This document shows positions 56,835 to 64,000 of a stretch of DNA of 64,000 nucleotides, piece after piece (position 1 is the stretch's first letter; each line of letters begins with the position of its first letter). Under the pieces are notes generated by a model. It had not been told where the DNA came from, did not search any database, and saw only the letters and a list, made by a program, of their open reading frames with translations. Source of the stretch: CAYWKS01 sp964458935. GTDB lineage: Bacteria; Planctomycetota; Phycisphaerae; Phycisphaerales; Zrk34. The stretch lies in assembly GCA_964458935.1 (NCBI GenBank), contig CAYWKS010000004.1, positions 62,001 through 126,000 on the forward strand, given 5' to 3'. The translations under genes were made by a program, and so were the position numbers.

Positions 56835-57446
56835 ATGATCGGCATCGTCGACTATGCGATGGGCAACCTGCGGAGCGTGCAGAAGGCGCTGGCGAAGCTG
56901 GGCTTCGAGGCGGCGTTCGTCGATGCCGCCGGGGGCGTCGACCCCGTGGACAAGCTCATCCTGCCGGGCGTGGGCGCGTTCGGCGACGCGATGGCCAACC
57001 TGCACGAGCGCCGGCTGGTCGACCCGGTCCGCCGCTTCATCGCCTCGGGCCGGCCGTTCCTGGGCATCTGCCTCGGGCTGCAACTGCTGTTCGAGGGCTC
57101 GGATGAGGACGGCGTCGCCGCGGGGCTCGGCGTCCTGCCCGGGCGCGTCCGCGGTTTCGAACTGACCGACACGTCACTCAAGGTCCCGCACATGGGTTGG
57201 AACGCGCTGCGGCCGACCCGTGCGGACAACCCCTTGCTCGCGGGCTTGGCCGACGATGCGTTCGTGTATTTCGTGCACTCCTACTACGCCGCGCCGGCCG
57301 AGCCGGCGGACGTGGCGACCACCACCGACTACGGCGGGCCGTTCTGCTCGAGCGTCTGGCGCGACAACATCTGGGCGGTGCAATTCCACCCCGAGAAGAG
57401 CCAGCGTGTCGGCCTGCGGATGCTGGAGAACTTCGCGCGGCTGTGA
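56835..57446 (+). CDS. hisH: Imidazole glycerol phosphate synthase, glutaminase subunit
   Basis: The 203-residue class I glutamine amidotransferase has the nucleophile Cys79 in FLGICLGLQLLFEGS and the His185-Glu187 pair in VQFHPEKSQ, with the HisH-specific PHMGWN segment. It supplies ammonia to HisF for IGP formation in histidine synthesis. hisF is not in the window. The start is set by the promoter at 56797-56825. Confidence 0.94.
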   Translation: MIGIVDYAMGNLRSVQKALAKLGFEAAFVDAAGGVDPVDKLILPGVGAFGDAMANLHERRLVDPVRRFIASGRPFLGICLGLQLLFEGSDEDGVAAGLGVLPGRVRGFELTDTSLKVPHMGWNALRPTRADNPLLAGLADDAFVYFVHSYYAAPAEPADVATTTDYGGPFCSSVWRDNIWAVQFHPEKSQRVGLRMLENFARL

Positions 57447-57487
57447 CGTGGCGTCGTCCAACCGCGCCCCGTCCTGTGAGGACCAAG

Positions 57488-58567
57488 ATGGTGACGTTCC
57501 CCTTGCTTGCCGACCCCGCGGGCTACCGGGCCCACACGCTGGACCTCATGGCGGACCCCGAGGCGCGCGAATACTGGATCGAGGTCTTCGAGCATCACCT
57601 GCCGTCGCTGGTGAGGCACGCGATCGTCTCGGACACGCGTCACGACGCGGCCGACCGCGCCGAGGCCATGCGCGCCGAGTTCGCCGCGATCCTCCAGCAC
57701 CTGCGTAGCGAACCCGACGCCCACGGCGAGCTGAATATCCTGCGGATCTGCCGGCTGAGGGAGGGTTGCCTGCGCCGGCATGACTTCGACGACCCTTACG
57801 CGGTGGTGAAGCGCGCCGAGGACGACAGCGCGCTGGCGCTGTTGCCGGACCTGCTGGCGGAGATCGATGCGATGGACCCGGCCGAGCGGGGCGAGGCGCT
57901 GATCCGCGGTGTGTTCGCGGGCAACCTGTTCGACCTGGGCGCCAAGAGCACCACCAGCCGGTTCGACAACGACGGGTTCGACTTCCACGACGAGCGGGAG
58001 CGCGTGTTGGCCCGGCCGTGGGTCTTCGACGACCTGGACGCGTGGCTGCGGGCGTGGCGGCGCGGGCCGCACCGGCGCGCCATCGTGTTCGTCGACAACG
58101 CCGGCGCGGACGTGGTGCTGGGCATGTTCCCCCTGATCCGCGAGATGCTGCGGCGCGGGACGCAGGTCGTGGTGACCGCCAACACCCGCCCGGCACTCAA
58201 CGACATCACGCACCCCGAACTGGTTGAGCTGGTCGGCCGCATCGCCGCGATCGACGAGGAGGTCGCCGCGGCGGGGCAACAGCGGCGCCTGGAACTGGTG
58301 CCCTCGGGCAACGACGCGCCGCTGATCGACCTGCGAGCGGTCAGCGAGGAATTGGCGGCGTCGGCGGCCGACCCGCGGACGGACCTGGTGATCCTCGAGG
58401 GCATGGGCCGCGCCGTCGAAACCAACCTCCGCGCCCGCTTCACGTGCGATGCGCTCAACCTCGCGGTCATCAAGGAAGAGCACCTGGCCCGGACGCTCGG
58501 CGGGAGGCTGTACGATTGTGTTTGCAAGTACGTCGAGGGCGGCGGGCAACAGGCACCGGGCGGCTGA
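57488..58567 (+). CDS. DUF89 (ARMT1/PANK4-like) metal-dependent phosphatase
   Basis: The 359-residue protein resembles DUF89 damage-control phosphatases, especially the form fused to PANK4 in animals and plants. The metal-site motif IVFVDNAGADVVLGMFPL lies near residue 202, followed by VVVTANTRPALNDIT and ILEGMGRAVETN. The family removes phosphate from damaged sugar or pantetheine phosphates. It begins 41 bp after hisH; a shared transcript is possible. The exact substrate is unknown. Confidence 0.82.
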   Translation: MVTFPLLADPAGYRAHTLDLMADPEAREYWIEVFEHHLPSLVRHAIVSDTRHDAADRAEAMRAEFAAILQHLRSEPDAHGELNILRICRLREGCLRRHDFDDPYAVVKRAEDDSALALLPDLLAEIDAMDPAERGEALIRGVFAGNLFDLGAKSTTSRFDNDGFDFHDERERVLARPWVFDDLDAWLRAWRRGPHRRAIVFVDNAGADVVLGMFPLIREMLRRGTQVVVTANTRPALNDITHPELVELVGRIAAIDEEVAAAGQQRRLELVPSGNDAPLIDLRAVSEELAASAADPRTDLVILEGMGRAVETNLRARFTCDALNLAVIKEEHLARTLGGRLYDCVCKYVEGGGQQAPGG

Positions 58568-58574
58568 TCTGGCA

Positions 58575-58580
58575 TACACT
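58575..58580 (+). promoter_or_regulatory. TACACT -10-like element abutting the Nudix gene
   Basis: TACACT ends 7 nt before ATG 58588; only a weak GGTGG lies between. It is part of the leaderless pattern. Confidence 0.4.
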
Positions 58581-58587
58581 GGTGGAC

Positions 58588-59130
58588 ATGACACGTACTC
58601 AAGGTGAATCCGAGCGTGTGTTTGAGGGCAGCAAGTTCGCCGTCGACCGCGTGACGCTGACCCGCAACGACGGCGGGACGACCGAGCGTGAGCTGGTGGT
58701 CCACCCCGGGGCGGTGGCGGTGCTGCCGATCATGGACGATGGCCGGGTGGTGATGATCCGTAACGAGCGGTTCGCCGTCGGCGAGGAGCTCTGGGAGCTG
58801 TGCGCCGGGACGCTCGAGGCGGGGGAGGACCCGCGCGCGTGTGCCGGCCGCGAGCTGATCGAGGAGACCGGCTACGAGGCGGCGACGATCGAGCCGCTGG
58901 TCCTGTTCTACACCAGCCCGGGGGTCTGCACCGAGCGGATGTACACGTTCGTGGCGCGCGGCCTGAAGCACGTGGGCCAGCAACTCGAGCCGACCGAGAA
59001 GATCCGTGTGGAGCCGGTGAGCTGGGACGAGCTGATCCGGCTCTGCCGCGACGGCGAGGTCCGCGACGCCAAGACGCTGGCGGCGGTGCTGTATTACCAG
59101 GCGTTCGCCGATCCGGGGGGTGAGCGATGA
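58588..59130 (+). CDS. Nudix hydrolase (ADP-ribose pyrophosphatase-like)
   Basis: The 180-residue protein contains a complete Nudix box from Gly74: GTLEAGEDPRACAGRELIEE continuing TGY. The surrounding layout (RNERFAVGEELWELCAG before it, TSPGVCTERMYTFVARGL after it) is typical of ADP-ribose pyrophosphatases (NudF-like), which cut ADP-ribose to AMP and ribose 5-phosphate. It overlaps the following rhomboid gene by 4 bp. Confidence 0.88.
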   Translation: MTRTQGESERVFEGSKFAVDRVTLTRNDGGTTERELVVHPGAVAVLPIMDDGRVVMIRNERFAVGEELWELCAGTLEAGEDPRACAGRELIEETGYEAATIEPLVLFYTSPGVCTERMYTFVARGLKHVGQQLEPTEKIRVEPVSWDELIRLCRDGEVRDAKTLAAVLYYQAFADPGGER

Positions 59131-59912
59131 CGCCCAAGCCCAACAGGCCGGGCGGCGGGATCAACTGGCGCCGCGTCAACACGTGGATCATCGCGATCAA
59201 CATCGCCGTGTTCGTGCTCGACGCCTTGCTGGTGGCCGTGCTGAAGATCGGCTACCGGCTCGAGCTGCCGTATATGAGGGACGGCCAGACGATCGTCGAG
59301 GAGACGATCGTCGGCCCGCTGTACTACTGGGCCCACTTCTCCGTGGCGACGACGATCTACAGCGGGCAAGTCTGGCGGTTCCTCGGCTTCCAGTTCCTGC
59401 ACGCGGGGATCGCCCACATCTTGTTCAACATGATCGGGCTGATGGTGTTCGGCCCGCTGGTGGAGAGCTACCTGGGTTCGCGTCGGTATCTGGCGTTTTA
59501 TCTTCTCTGCGGCATGTGCGGGCCGGTGTTGTATGTGCTGTTCGCCTCGGCGGGGCTGCTGAGCACGTTCGAGGTCACGCCGCTGGTGGGCGCGTCGGCG
59601 GGACTGTTCGGGGTGCTGATCGCGTCGGCGGTGATCGCGCCCAACGCGGAGGTGCTGCTGCTGTTCCCGCCGGTGCCGGTGAAGCTGCGGCACCTGGCGA
59701 TCTTCTTCGTGCTGCTGGCGGTGTACACGGTGATCTTCTTCGGTCATCAATCCGGACAGAATGCCGGCGGCGAGGCGGCGCATCTCGGCGGGGCCGCGAT
59801 GGGCTACCTGCTCATCCGCCGGCCTTACCTGCTGAATGTCTTCGAGCGATTGCCGCTCGGCCGGCCGAGCGACATTCAATTTGCCCGACGCCGCTCCGGA
59901 CGCAAGGATTGA
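59127..59912 (+). CDS. Rhomboid-family intramembrane serine protease 1
   Basis: The 261-residue protein has about six to seven transmembrane helices. The catalytic pair is Ser157 in VGASAGLFG and His219 in AAHLGGAAMG, with the supporting HxxxN in FLHAGIAHILFNMIG. Rhomboids cut substrate helices inside the membrane. The start overlaps the Nudix stop (ATGA). A second rhomboid gene begins 4 bp after its stop. Confidence 0.9.
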   Translation: MTPKPNRPGGGINWRRVNTWIIAINIAVFVLDALLVAVLKIGYRLELPYMRDGQTIVEETIVGPLYYWAHFSVATTIYSGQVWRFLGFQFLHAGIAHILFNMIGLMVFGPLVESYLGSRRYLAFYLLCGMCGPVLYVLFASAGLLSTFEVTPLVGASAGLFGVLIASAVIAPNAEVLLLFPPVPVKLRHLAIFFVLLAVYTVIFFGHQSGQNAGGEAAHLGGAAMGYLLIRRPYLLNVFERLPLGRPSDIQFARRRSGRKD

Positions 59913-59916
59913 CAGC

Positions 59917-60837
59917 ATGGGATGGCAAGACCGACCTTATGAACGGAGTTACCAGTTCGGCGGGCCGCCGACACGCGGGGGCGGTTTCGGCGGTGGCGGC
60001 GGGCTCGGCCGGCTGCAGCCCCGCGCGGTCGTGACCTGGTTGATCGTGATCAACGCCGGCGTGTTCATCCTCGACGCGATCCTGGGCCATTCGATGCGCG
60101 CCGCGGCCATCGCACCGCGCAACTGGGGCGCTTTCAATATCGACGACGCCATCCTCGGCGGGCAAGTCTGGCGGATCATCACGTACCAGTTCCTCCACTG
60201 GGACTTCTTCCATATCTTCTTCAATATGCTGGCGCTGTTCTTCTTCGGCCCGATGGTCGAGAGCTGGCTGGGCAGTCGCCGGTTCATCGCGTTCTATTTG
60301 ATCAGCGGGGTCGGCGGGGCGGCGCTCTTCACGGTGCTCGCCCTGGCGGTGCCCGACGTGTTCTTCCGCGACCCGGCGTTGGCGACGCGAACCGCCCTGG
60401 TCGGCGCGTCGGGGTGCATCTTCGGCGTGCTGGTGGCCGCGGCGCTGATCGCTCCGGATCAGCGTGTCATGCTGTTGATCCCCCCGATCCCCATGAAGCT
60501 CCGCACGCTGGTCTGGGTCTTCCTCGGCATCGCCGTGCTCAGCGTCGTGGTCGGGTCGGTCAACGCCGGCGGCGAGGTCGCGCACCTCGGCGGGGCGGCG
60601 GTGGGCTTCCTGCTGATCCGCAGGCCCCGGCTGCTCGATCCGTTCGCCGAGAGCGCCGGCCGCGTGCGGCAGCGGGTCGAGCATGTCCGCACCGACCGCC
60701 AGCGCAAGCAGCAGCAGGCCGACGAAGCCGAGATCGACCGCATCCTCGCCAAGGTCCACAACGAGGGCTTGAACGCGCTGACCGAGAAAGAGAAGCGCAC
60801 CTTGCGGCGCGCGACCGAAGAGAAGCGCGCCGGATAG
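59917..60837 (+). CDS. Rhomboid-family intramembrane serine protease 2
   Basis: The 306-residue paralogue has a Gly-rich N-terminus (residues 15-30), a rhomboid core with Ser165 in VGASGCIFG and His223 in EVAHLGGAAVG, and a charged C-terminal helix of about 70 residues ending NALTEKEKRTLRRATEEKR, like the tail of many rhomboids. It lies 4 bp after the first rhomboid and clearly arose by duplication. The two may differ in substrate. Confidence 0.9.
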   Translation: MGWQDRPYERSYQFGGPPTRGGGFGGGGGLGRLQPRAVVTWLIVINAGVFILDAILGHSMRAAAIAPRNWGAFNIDDAILGGQVWRIITYQFLHWDFFHIFFNMLALFFFGPMVESWLGSRRFIAFYLISGVGGAALFTVLALAVPDVFFRDPALATRTALVGASGCIFGVLVAAALIAPDQRVMLLIPPIPMKLRTLVWVFLGIAVLSVVVGSVNAGGEVAHLGGAAVGFLLIRRPRLLDPFAESAGRVRQRVEHVRTDRQRKQQQADEAEIDRILAKVHNEGLNALTEKEKRTLRRATEEKRAG

Positions 60838-60901
60838 CGGGCGCGCCGCCGCGGAATTCGCCGCGCAGCGTCGCGGCGCCCTTGTGGCGGCATCCCGCTG
60901 T

Positions 60902-61504
60902 TCAAGCGTCGGTGACCGCTGGCCGCGGCAGGCCGAGGAAGTTGGCCAGCAGGATCGGCCCGTTGGTGGTGAGGAAGCTCTCGGGGTGGAACTGCACGCC
61001 TTCCAGCGGGGCCTGGTCCCACTTCCGCCTCACGCCCATGACCTCGCCCTCGTCGGTCCAGGCGCTGATGTCCCAGAGCCGGGTGTCGATCGTCTGCCGC
61101 ACGATGATCAGCGAGTGGTACCGCGTGGCGGTGAAGGGATTGGCCGCCCCGGCGAAGATCGTCTGTTGGTCGTGGTGGATCGGCGAGGTCTTGCCGTGCA
61201 TCAGCCGGGTGTGCCGCTCGACGGTCATGCCGTGCGTGAACCCGATGCACTGGTGGCCGAGGCAGACGCCCAGCAGCGGCACGCGGCCGGCGAACCGCTG
61301 GATGATCTCGTTGCTCACCCCGCCCTCGCGCGGCGTGCACGGGCCCGGCGAGACGATCACGTGCGTCGGGCCCAGCGCCTCGGCCTCGTCGGCGGTCACC
61401 TTGTCGTTCCGCACCACCTTCATCGCGATCGACCGGTCCAGCTCCCCGATCCGCTGCACCAGGTTGTACGTGAACGAGTCGTAGTTATCGATGATCAGCA
61501 GCAT
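60902..61504 (-). CDS. pabA: Anthranilate/aminodeoxychorismate synthase glutaminase subunit
   Basis: The 200-residue protein is a class I glutamine amidotransferase: IDNYDSFTYNLVQ at the N-terminus, VSPGPCTP, nucleophile Cys81 in GVCLGHQCIGF, and His173-Glu175 in VQFHPES. It supplies ammonia for anthranilate (tryptophan) or aminodeoxychorismate (folate); TrpG and PabA cannot be separated here and no trpE/pabB lies nearby. The upstream PfkB gene ends 36 bp before it. Confidence 0.92.
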   Translation of the reverse strand: MLLIIDNYDSFTYNLVQRIGELDRSIAMKVVRNDKVTADEAEALGPTHVIVSPGPCTPREGGVSNEIIQRFAGRVPLLGVCLGHQCIGFTHGMTVERHTRLMHGKTSPIHHDQQTIFAGAANPFTATRYHSLIIVRQTIDTRLWDISAWTDEGEVMGVRRKWDQAPLEGVQFHPESFLTTNGPILLANFLGLPRPAVTDA

Positions 61505-61540
61505 GGCGGCATTCCAGCGGTGGCCCGTCGGCCGGGGCGG

Positions 61541-62437
61541 TCACCTGGCCAGTTCGATCAGCTCCGCGGACAGCTCCGGGCACGCGCCCGGGTGGCTGGC
61601 GACGTGGGCGCCGAGCTTGTTGGCGAGCGTGATCGTGCGCGGCCACGGCCAGCGCCGCACCACGCCGTGCAGCAGCGCCGCCGACGTCGCGTCCCCCGCG
61701 CCGACCGGGTCGGCGTTGTCGACCGGCGCGGTCAGCGCCGGGTCGCCGGTCTGCGTGCCCAGGGGCGTGTGCACGATCGTCCCCTCGGCACCGCGGGTCA
61801 CGGCCACCCACGCCAGGTCGAAGCGCTTGAAGAGCCGCGCGATCGCCGCGTCGGCGTCGTCGCCGAGCACCATGAGCCGTTGCAGCGTCCGCAGCTCGTC
61901 GCCGCTGACCTTGATCGCGGTGGCCAGCTCGAGGCTCCGCGTCAGCGTCCGCCGATCGTCGGTGCCCGGGCGCAGGTTGATGTCATACAGCCGCACCGAT
62001 CGGTGCGCGTCGTCGAGGAACCGGTAGACCGTGTTGCGGGTCTGGGCGTACCGCTGGGCGAGTGTGCCGAAGCAGACCGCGTCGGCACGATCGGCCAGGT
62101 ACGCCATGTCGCCGTCCCACTGCAGGTAGTCCCACGCCACGTCGTCGGTGATGTCGTAGCGGGGCTCGCCGGTGGGGTCGATGTCGACGTAGACCGTGCC
62201 CGTCGGGTGGTCCGGGTCGTACTGGACGTGGTCGAGGCTCATGCCCAGCTCGGTCAGCCGCCCCCGCAGCGCGTCGCCGAGCTGATCCTGGCCGATGCGG
62301 CTGACCAGCACGCCGGCGTTGCCGAGCTGCTGGGCGTGCGCGGCGACGTTGAGCGGCGCCCCGCCCAGCCGCCGGCCGTCGGGGAACATGTCCCACAGCG
62401 CTTCGCCGATCCCCACGATGGTGTGCGATCCGATCAT
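61541..62437 (-). CDS. PfkB-family carbohydrate kinase (fructokinase-like)
   Basis: The 298-residue protein has the PfkB N-terminal segment LGGAPLNVAAHAQQLG, a substrate region with YDINLRPG, and the C-terminal signature DPVGAGDATSAALLHG with the catalytic Asp of GAGD. It phosphorylates a sugar, probably fructose, with ATP. A promoter TTGGTG-N17-TAAGCT on the minus strand ends 6 nt before the ATG. Confidence 0.88.
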   Translation of the reverse strand: MIGSHTIVGIGEALWDMFPDGRRLGGAPLNVAAHAQQLGNAGVLVSRIGQDQLGDALRGRLTELGMSLDHVQYDPDHPTGTVYVDIDPTGEPRYDITDDVAWDYLQWDGDMAYLADRADAVCFGTLAQRYAQTRNTVYRFLDDAHRSVRLYDINLRPGTDDRRTLTRSLELATAIKVSGDELRTLQRLMVLGDDADAAIARLFKRFDLAWVAVTRGAEGTIVHTPLGTQTGDPALTAPVDNADPVGAGDATSAALLHGVVRRWPWPRTITLANKLGAHVASHPGACPELSAELIELAR

Positions 62438-62443
62438 GGCGAC

Positions 62444-62472
62444 AGCTTAGCATCGCGGCAAATCCGCACCAA
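62444..62472 (-). promoter_or_regulatory. pfkB-like gene promoter, leaderless geometry
   Basis: On the minus strand TTGGTG (62467-62472) and TAAGCT (62444-62449) are separated by 17 bp; the -10 ends 6 nt before ATG 62437. No ribosome site fits in the gap. Confidence 0.5.
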
Positions 62473-62518
62473 CCGGCGGCCCGCTCGGCGCCCGCCTCGC
62501 CCGGCGTCGGCGTGCCGC

Positions 62519-62524
62519 TATCAT
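62519..62524 (+). promoter_or_regulatory. TATCAT -10-like element abutting the PHP gene
   Basis: TATCAT ends 10 nt before ATG 62535 with no ribosome site between. It lies back to back with the pfkB promoter in a 97-bp divergent region. Confidence 0.45.
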
Positions 62525-62534
62525 ATGTTCCTCC

Positions 62535-63401
62535 ATGACCGGTTACGTCGACTTACACACGCACTCGACCGCGTCGGACGGCACCGACCCGCCGGCGGCG
62601 CTCGCCGCCCGCGCCGCCGAGGCCGGGCTCGCCGCGATCGCGCTGACCGATCACGACACCACCGCCGGGCTCGGGGCCTGCGCGGGGGCGTGCGCCGAGC
62701 ACGGGATCGAGCTGGTCCCCGGGATCGAGGTCTCCTGCCGCCGCGGCAAGCCGCTGGGCGCCATGCACATCCTCGGCTACTTCATCGACCCCGACAGCGA
62801 GGCGCTCGCGGCGGTCACCGCCCGCCTCGCCGACGCCCGCGCCCGCCGCGCCCCCGAGATCGTCGAGCGGCTGAACGAGCTCGGCGTCGACGTCACGATC
62901 GACGAGGTCACCGGGGCGACCGAGGGCGCGATGATCGGCCGGCCCCACATCGCCGCCGTGCTCGTCGACAAGGGTTACGCCCGAACCATCGCCGACGCGT
63001 TCGTCCGCTACCTCGGCTCGGGCGCGCCCGCCTACGTCCGCAAGGACAACCTCACCACCGAGCAGGCGATCCACGCGATCCACCAGGCCGGCGGGCTCGC
63101 CGTGCTCGCCCACCCCATCCAGCTCCGCTGCGACGACGACGATGAGCTGGAGCTGGTCGTCCGTCGGCTGGTGGACGAGGGGCTGGACGGCGTCGAAGCC
63201 CACCACACCGATCACAGCGCCGCCGCCGCCCGCAAGTACCGCAAGCTCGCCGACCGCTTCGACCTCGCCGTCACCGGCGGCAGCGACTACCACGGCGGCC
63301 GCAAGGACATCCCGCTCGGCTCCCAGCGGATCGGTTACGATGTGCTGGAGCGGCTGCGCCGCCGCCACGAGCACCGACCCGGCCGCACCGCCGGCGTGTG
63401 A
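62535..63401 (+). CDS. PHP-domain phosphoesterase (YciV/TrpH-like)
   Basis: The 288-residue protein has all PHP metal motifs: DLHTHSTASDG at the start, TDHDTTAGL, PGIEVSC, VLAHPIQL and GGSDYHGG near the end. Members of this branch hydrolyse 3',5'-nucleoside bisphosphates or trim the 5' ends of RNA (RNase AM). It acts in the cytoplasm with a trinuclear metal site. The gene is divergent from pfkB. Confidence 0.9.
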   Translation: MTGYVDLHTHSTASDGTDPPAALAARAAEAGLAAIALTDHDTTAGLGACAGACAEHGIELVPGIEVSCRRGKPLGAMHILGYFIDPDSEALAAVTARLADARARRAPEIVERLNELGVDVTIDEVTGATEGAMIGRPHIAAVLVDKGYARTIADAFVRYLGSGAPAYVRKDNLTTEQAIHAIHQAGGLAVLAHPIQLRCDDDDELELVVRRLVDEGLDGVEAHHTDHSAAAARKYRKLADRFDLAVTGGSDYHGGRKDIPLGSQRIGYDVLERLRRRHEHRPGRTAGV

Positions 63402-63440
63402 TATCCTCGACCCACCGACGTCTGCAGCAGGGGCAGCGCC

Positions 63441-64000
63441 ATGGCAGAGGCCTTGCGGTTCGGCATCCTGGGCACGGGCAACATCGCCGGCCAGTTCGCC
63501 CGCGGCGTCGCCGGCGCCGCCGGCAGCGTCGTCACCGCCGTCGGCTCCCGCCGCGACCAGACCGCCGCCGCCTTCGCCGAGCGGCACGCCGTCCCGACCG
63601 CGCACGGGTCGTACGACGCGCTGCTGGCCGATCCGCAGGTCGACGCGATCTACCTGTCGCTGCCCAACGCGATGCACGGCGAATGGACGATCCGGGCGCT
63701 GGAGGCGGGCAAGCACGTGCTGTGCGAGAAGCCGCTGGCCCGCAACGCCGACGAGGCCGAGCAGATGTTCCAGGCCGCCGACCGCGCCGGCCGCCTGCTC
63801 GTCGAGGCGTTCATGTACCGCTGCCACCCGCTGACCCGCGCGGTGCTCGACAAGGTCCGCGGCGGGGCGATCGGCCAGCTCCACCTCGCTCGGCTGAACT
63901 TCTGCTTCCACACGACCAAGGTCGCCGACAACATCCGGTTCAGCGTCGACCTCGCCGGCGGGGCGATCATGGACATCGGATGCTACCCGATCAGCCTCGC
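63441..64000 (+). CDS. Gfo/Idh/MocA family oxidoreductase, N-terminal part
   Basis: The gene runs off the right edge; about 186 residues are visible. They show the Rossmann motif FGILGTGNIAGQFARG, the EKPLA motif in HVLCEKPLARNADEA (the usual catalytic Lys), and the start of the substrate domain with FMYRCHPLTRAV, GGAIMDIGCYPISL. The pattern is typical of dihydrodiol/xylose-dehydrogenase-like members. It lies 39 bp after the PHP gene. Confidence 0.9.
   Translation, partial: MAEALRFGILGTGNIAGQFARGVAGAAGSVVTAVGSRRDQTAAAFAERHAVPTAHGSYDALLADPQVDAIYLSLPNAMHGEWTIRALEAGKHVLCEKPLARNADEAEQMFQAADRAGRLLVEAFMYRCHPLTRAVLDKVRGGAIGQLHLARLNFCFHTTKVADNIRFSVDLAGGAIMDIGCYPISL

Overview
The window is GC-rich, densely coded bacterial DNA with one 10-base N gap at 2049-2058, so it comes from a draft or metagenome-derived assembly. 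Several traits point to Planctomycetota, most likely a Phycisphaerae-like lineage: two formylglycine-type sulfatases, a secreted protein with a single CxxCH heme motif, a GH29 fucosidase, Tat-exported oxidoreductases, many lipoproteins, an ECF sigma factor unit, and an S1 protein with six S1 repeats and a long acidic tail. This placement is an inference from gene content; no marker tree could be run.

Layout. 1-3000: the 3' end of purM, a 550 bp non-coding stretch, then rpsA interrupted by the gap and closed by a strong terminator. 3000-10300: tetR facing a methyltransferase and a cupin gene, a GH29 fucosidase, a UDP-sugar pyrophosphorylase, glycerate kinase and a GcvR-like ACT protein. 10300-16200: a CxxCH protein, a coiled-coil lipoprotein and a queuosine cluster (queC, queE, queD, queG). 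16300-23850: a ten-gene Mrp-like cation/proton antiporter operon with three NuoL/M/N-type subunits. Facing it on the minus strand (23861-27523) are two CPA2-type antiporter paralogues, a PII-like protein and an EIIA(Ntr)-like PTS protein, so about 11 kb is devoted to monovalent cation and pH homeostasis. 27500-32200: a Gfo/Idh oxidoreductase, pdxA, tatA, a CPBP protease and a Tat-signal aldo/keto reductase. 32600-38000: a polytopic membrane protein, an ECF sigma operon, ferritin, and a redoxin/DsbD-alpha pair of which the redoxin carries a Cys/Asp repeat tail. 38700-46000: lysR followed by gltB and gltD. 46000-52100: an aldose epimerase lipoprotein, a decayed esterase gene, two sulfatases around tRNA-Leu(CAA), and a sulfotransferase. 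52300-64000: a small lipoprotein, HU, bioF, xseB, prepilin peptidase, an OmpA-like lipoprotein, hisH, a DUF89 protein, a Nudix hydrolase, two rhomboids, pabA/trpG, a PfkB kinase, a PHP phosphoesterase and the start of a second Gfo/Idh gene.

A recurrent regulatory feature cuts across these regions. At least eleven genes have a TANNNT hexamer ending 6-10 nt before the start codon, mostly with no Shine-Dalgarno sequence, and three of these have a matching -35 box. This is the geometry expected of leaderless transcripts.

The most interesting candidates for something undescribed are the paired antiporter operons with regulatory PII/PTS proteins (including two paralogues that lack key transport residues), the metal-binding-like tail on the redoxin, and the leaderless promoter pattern.
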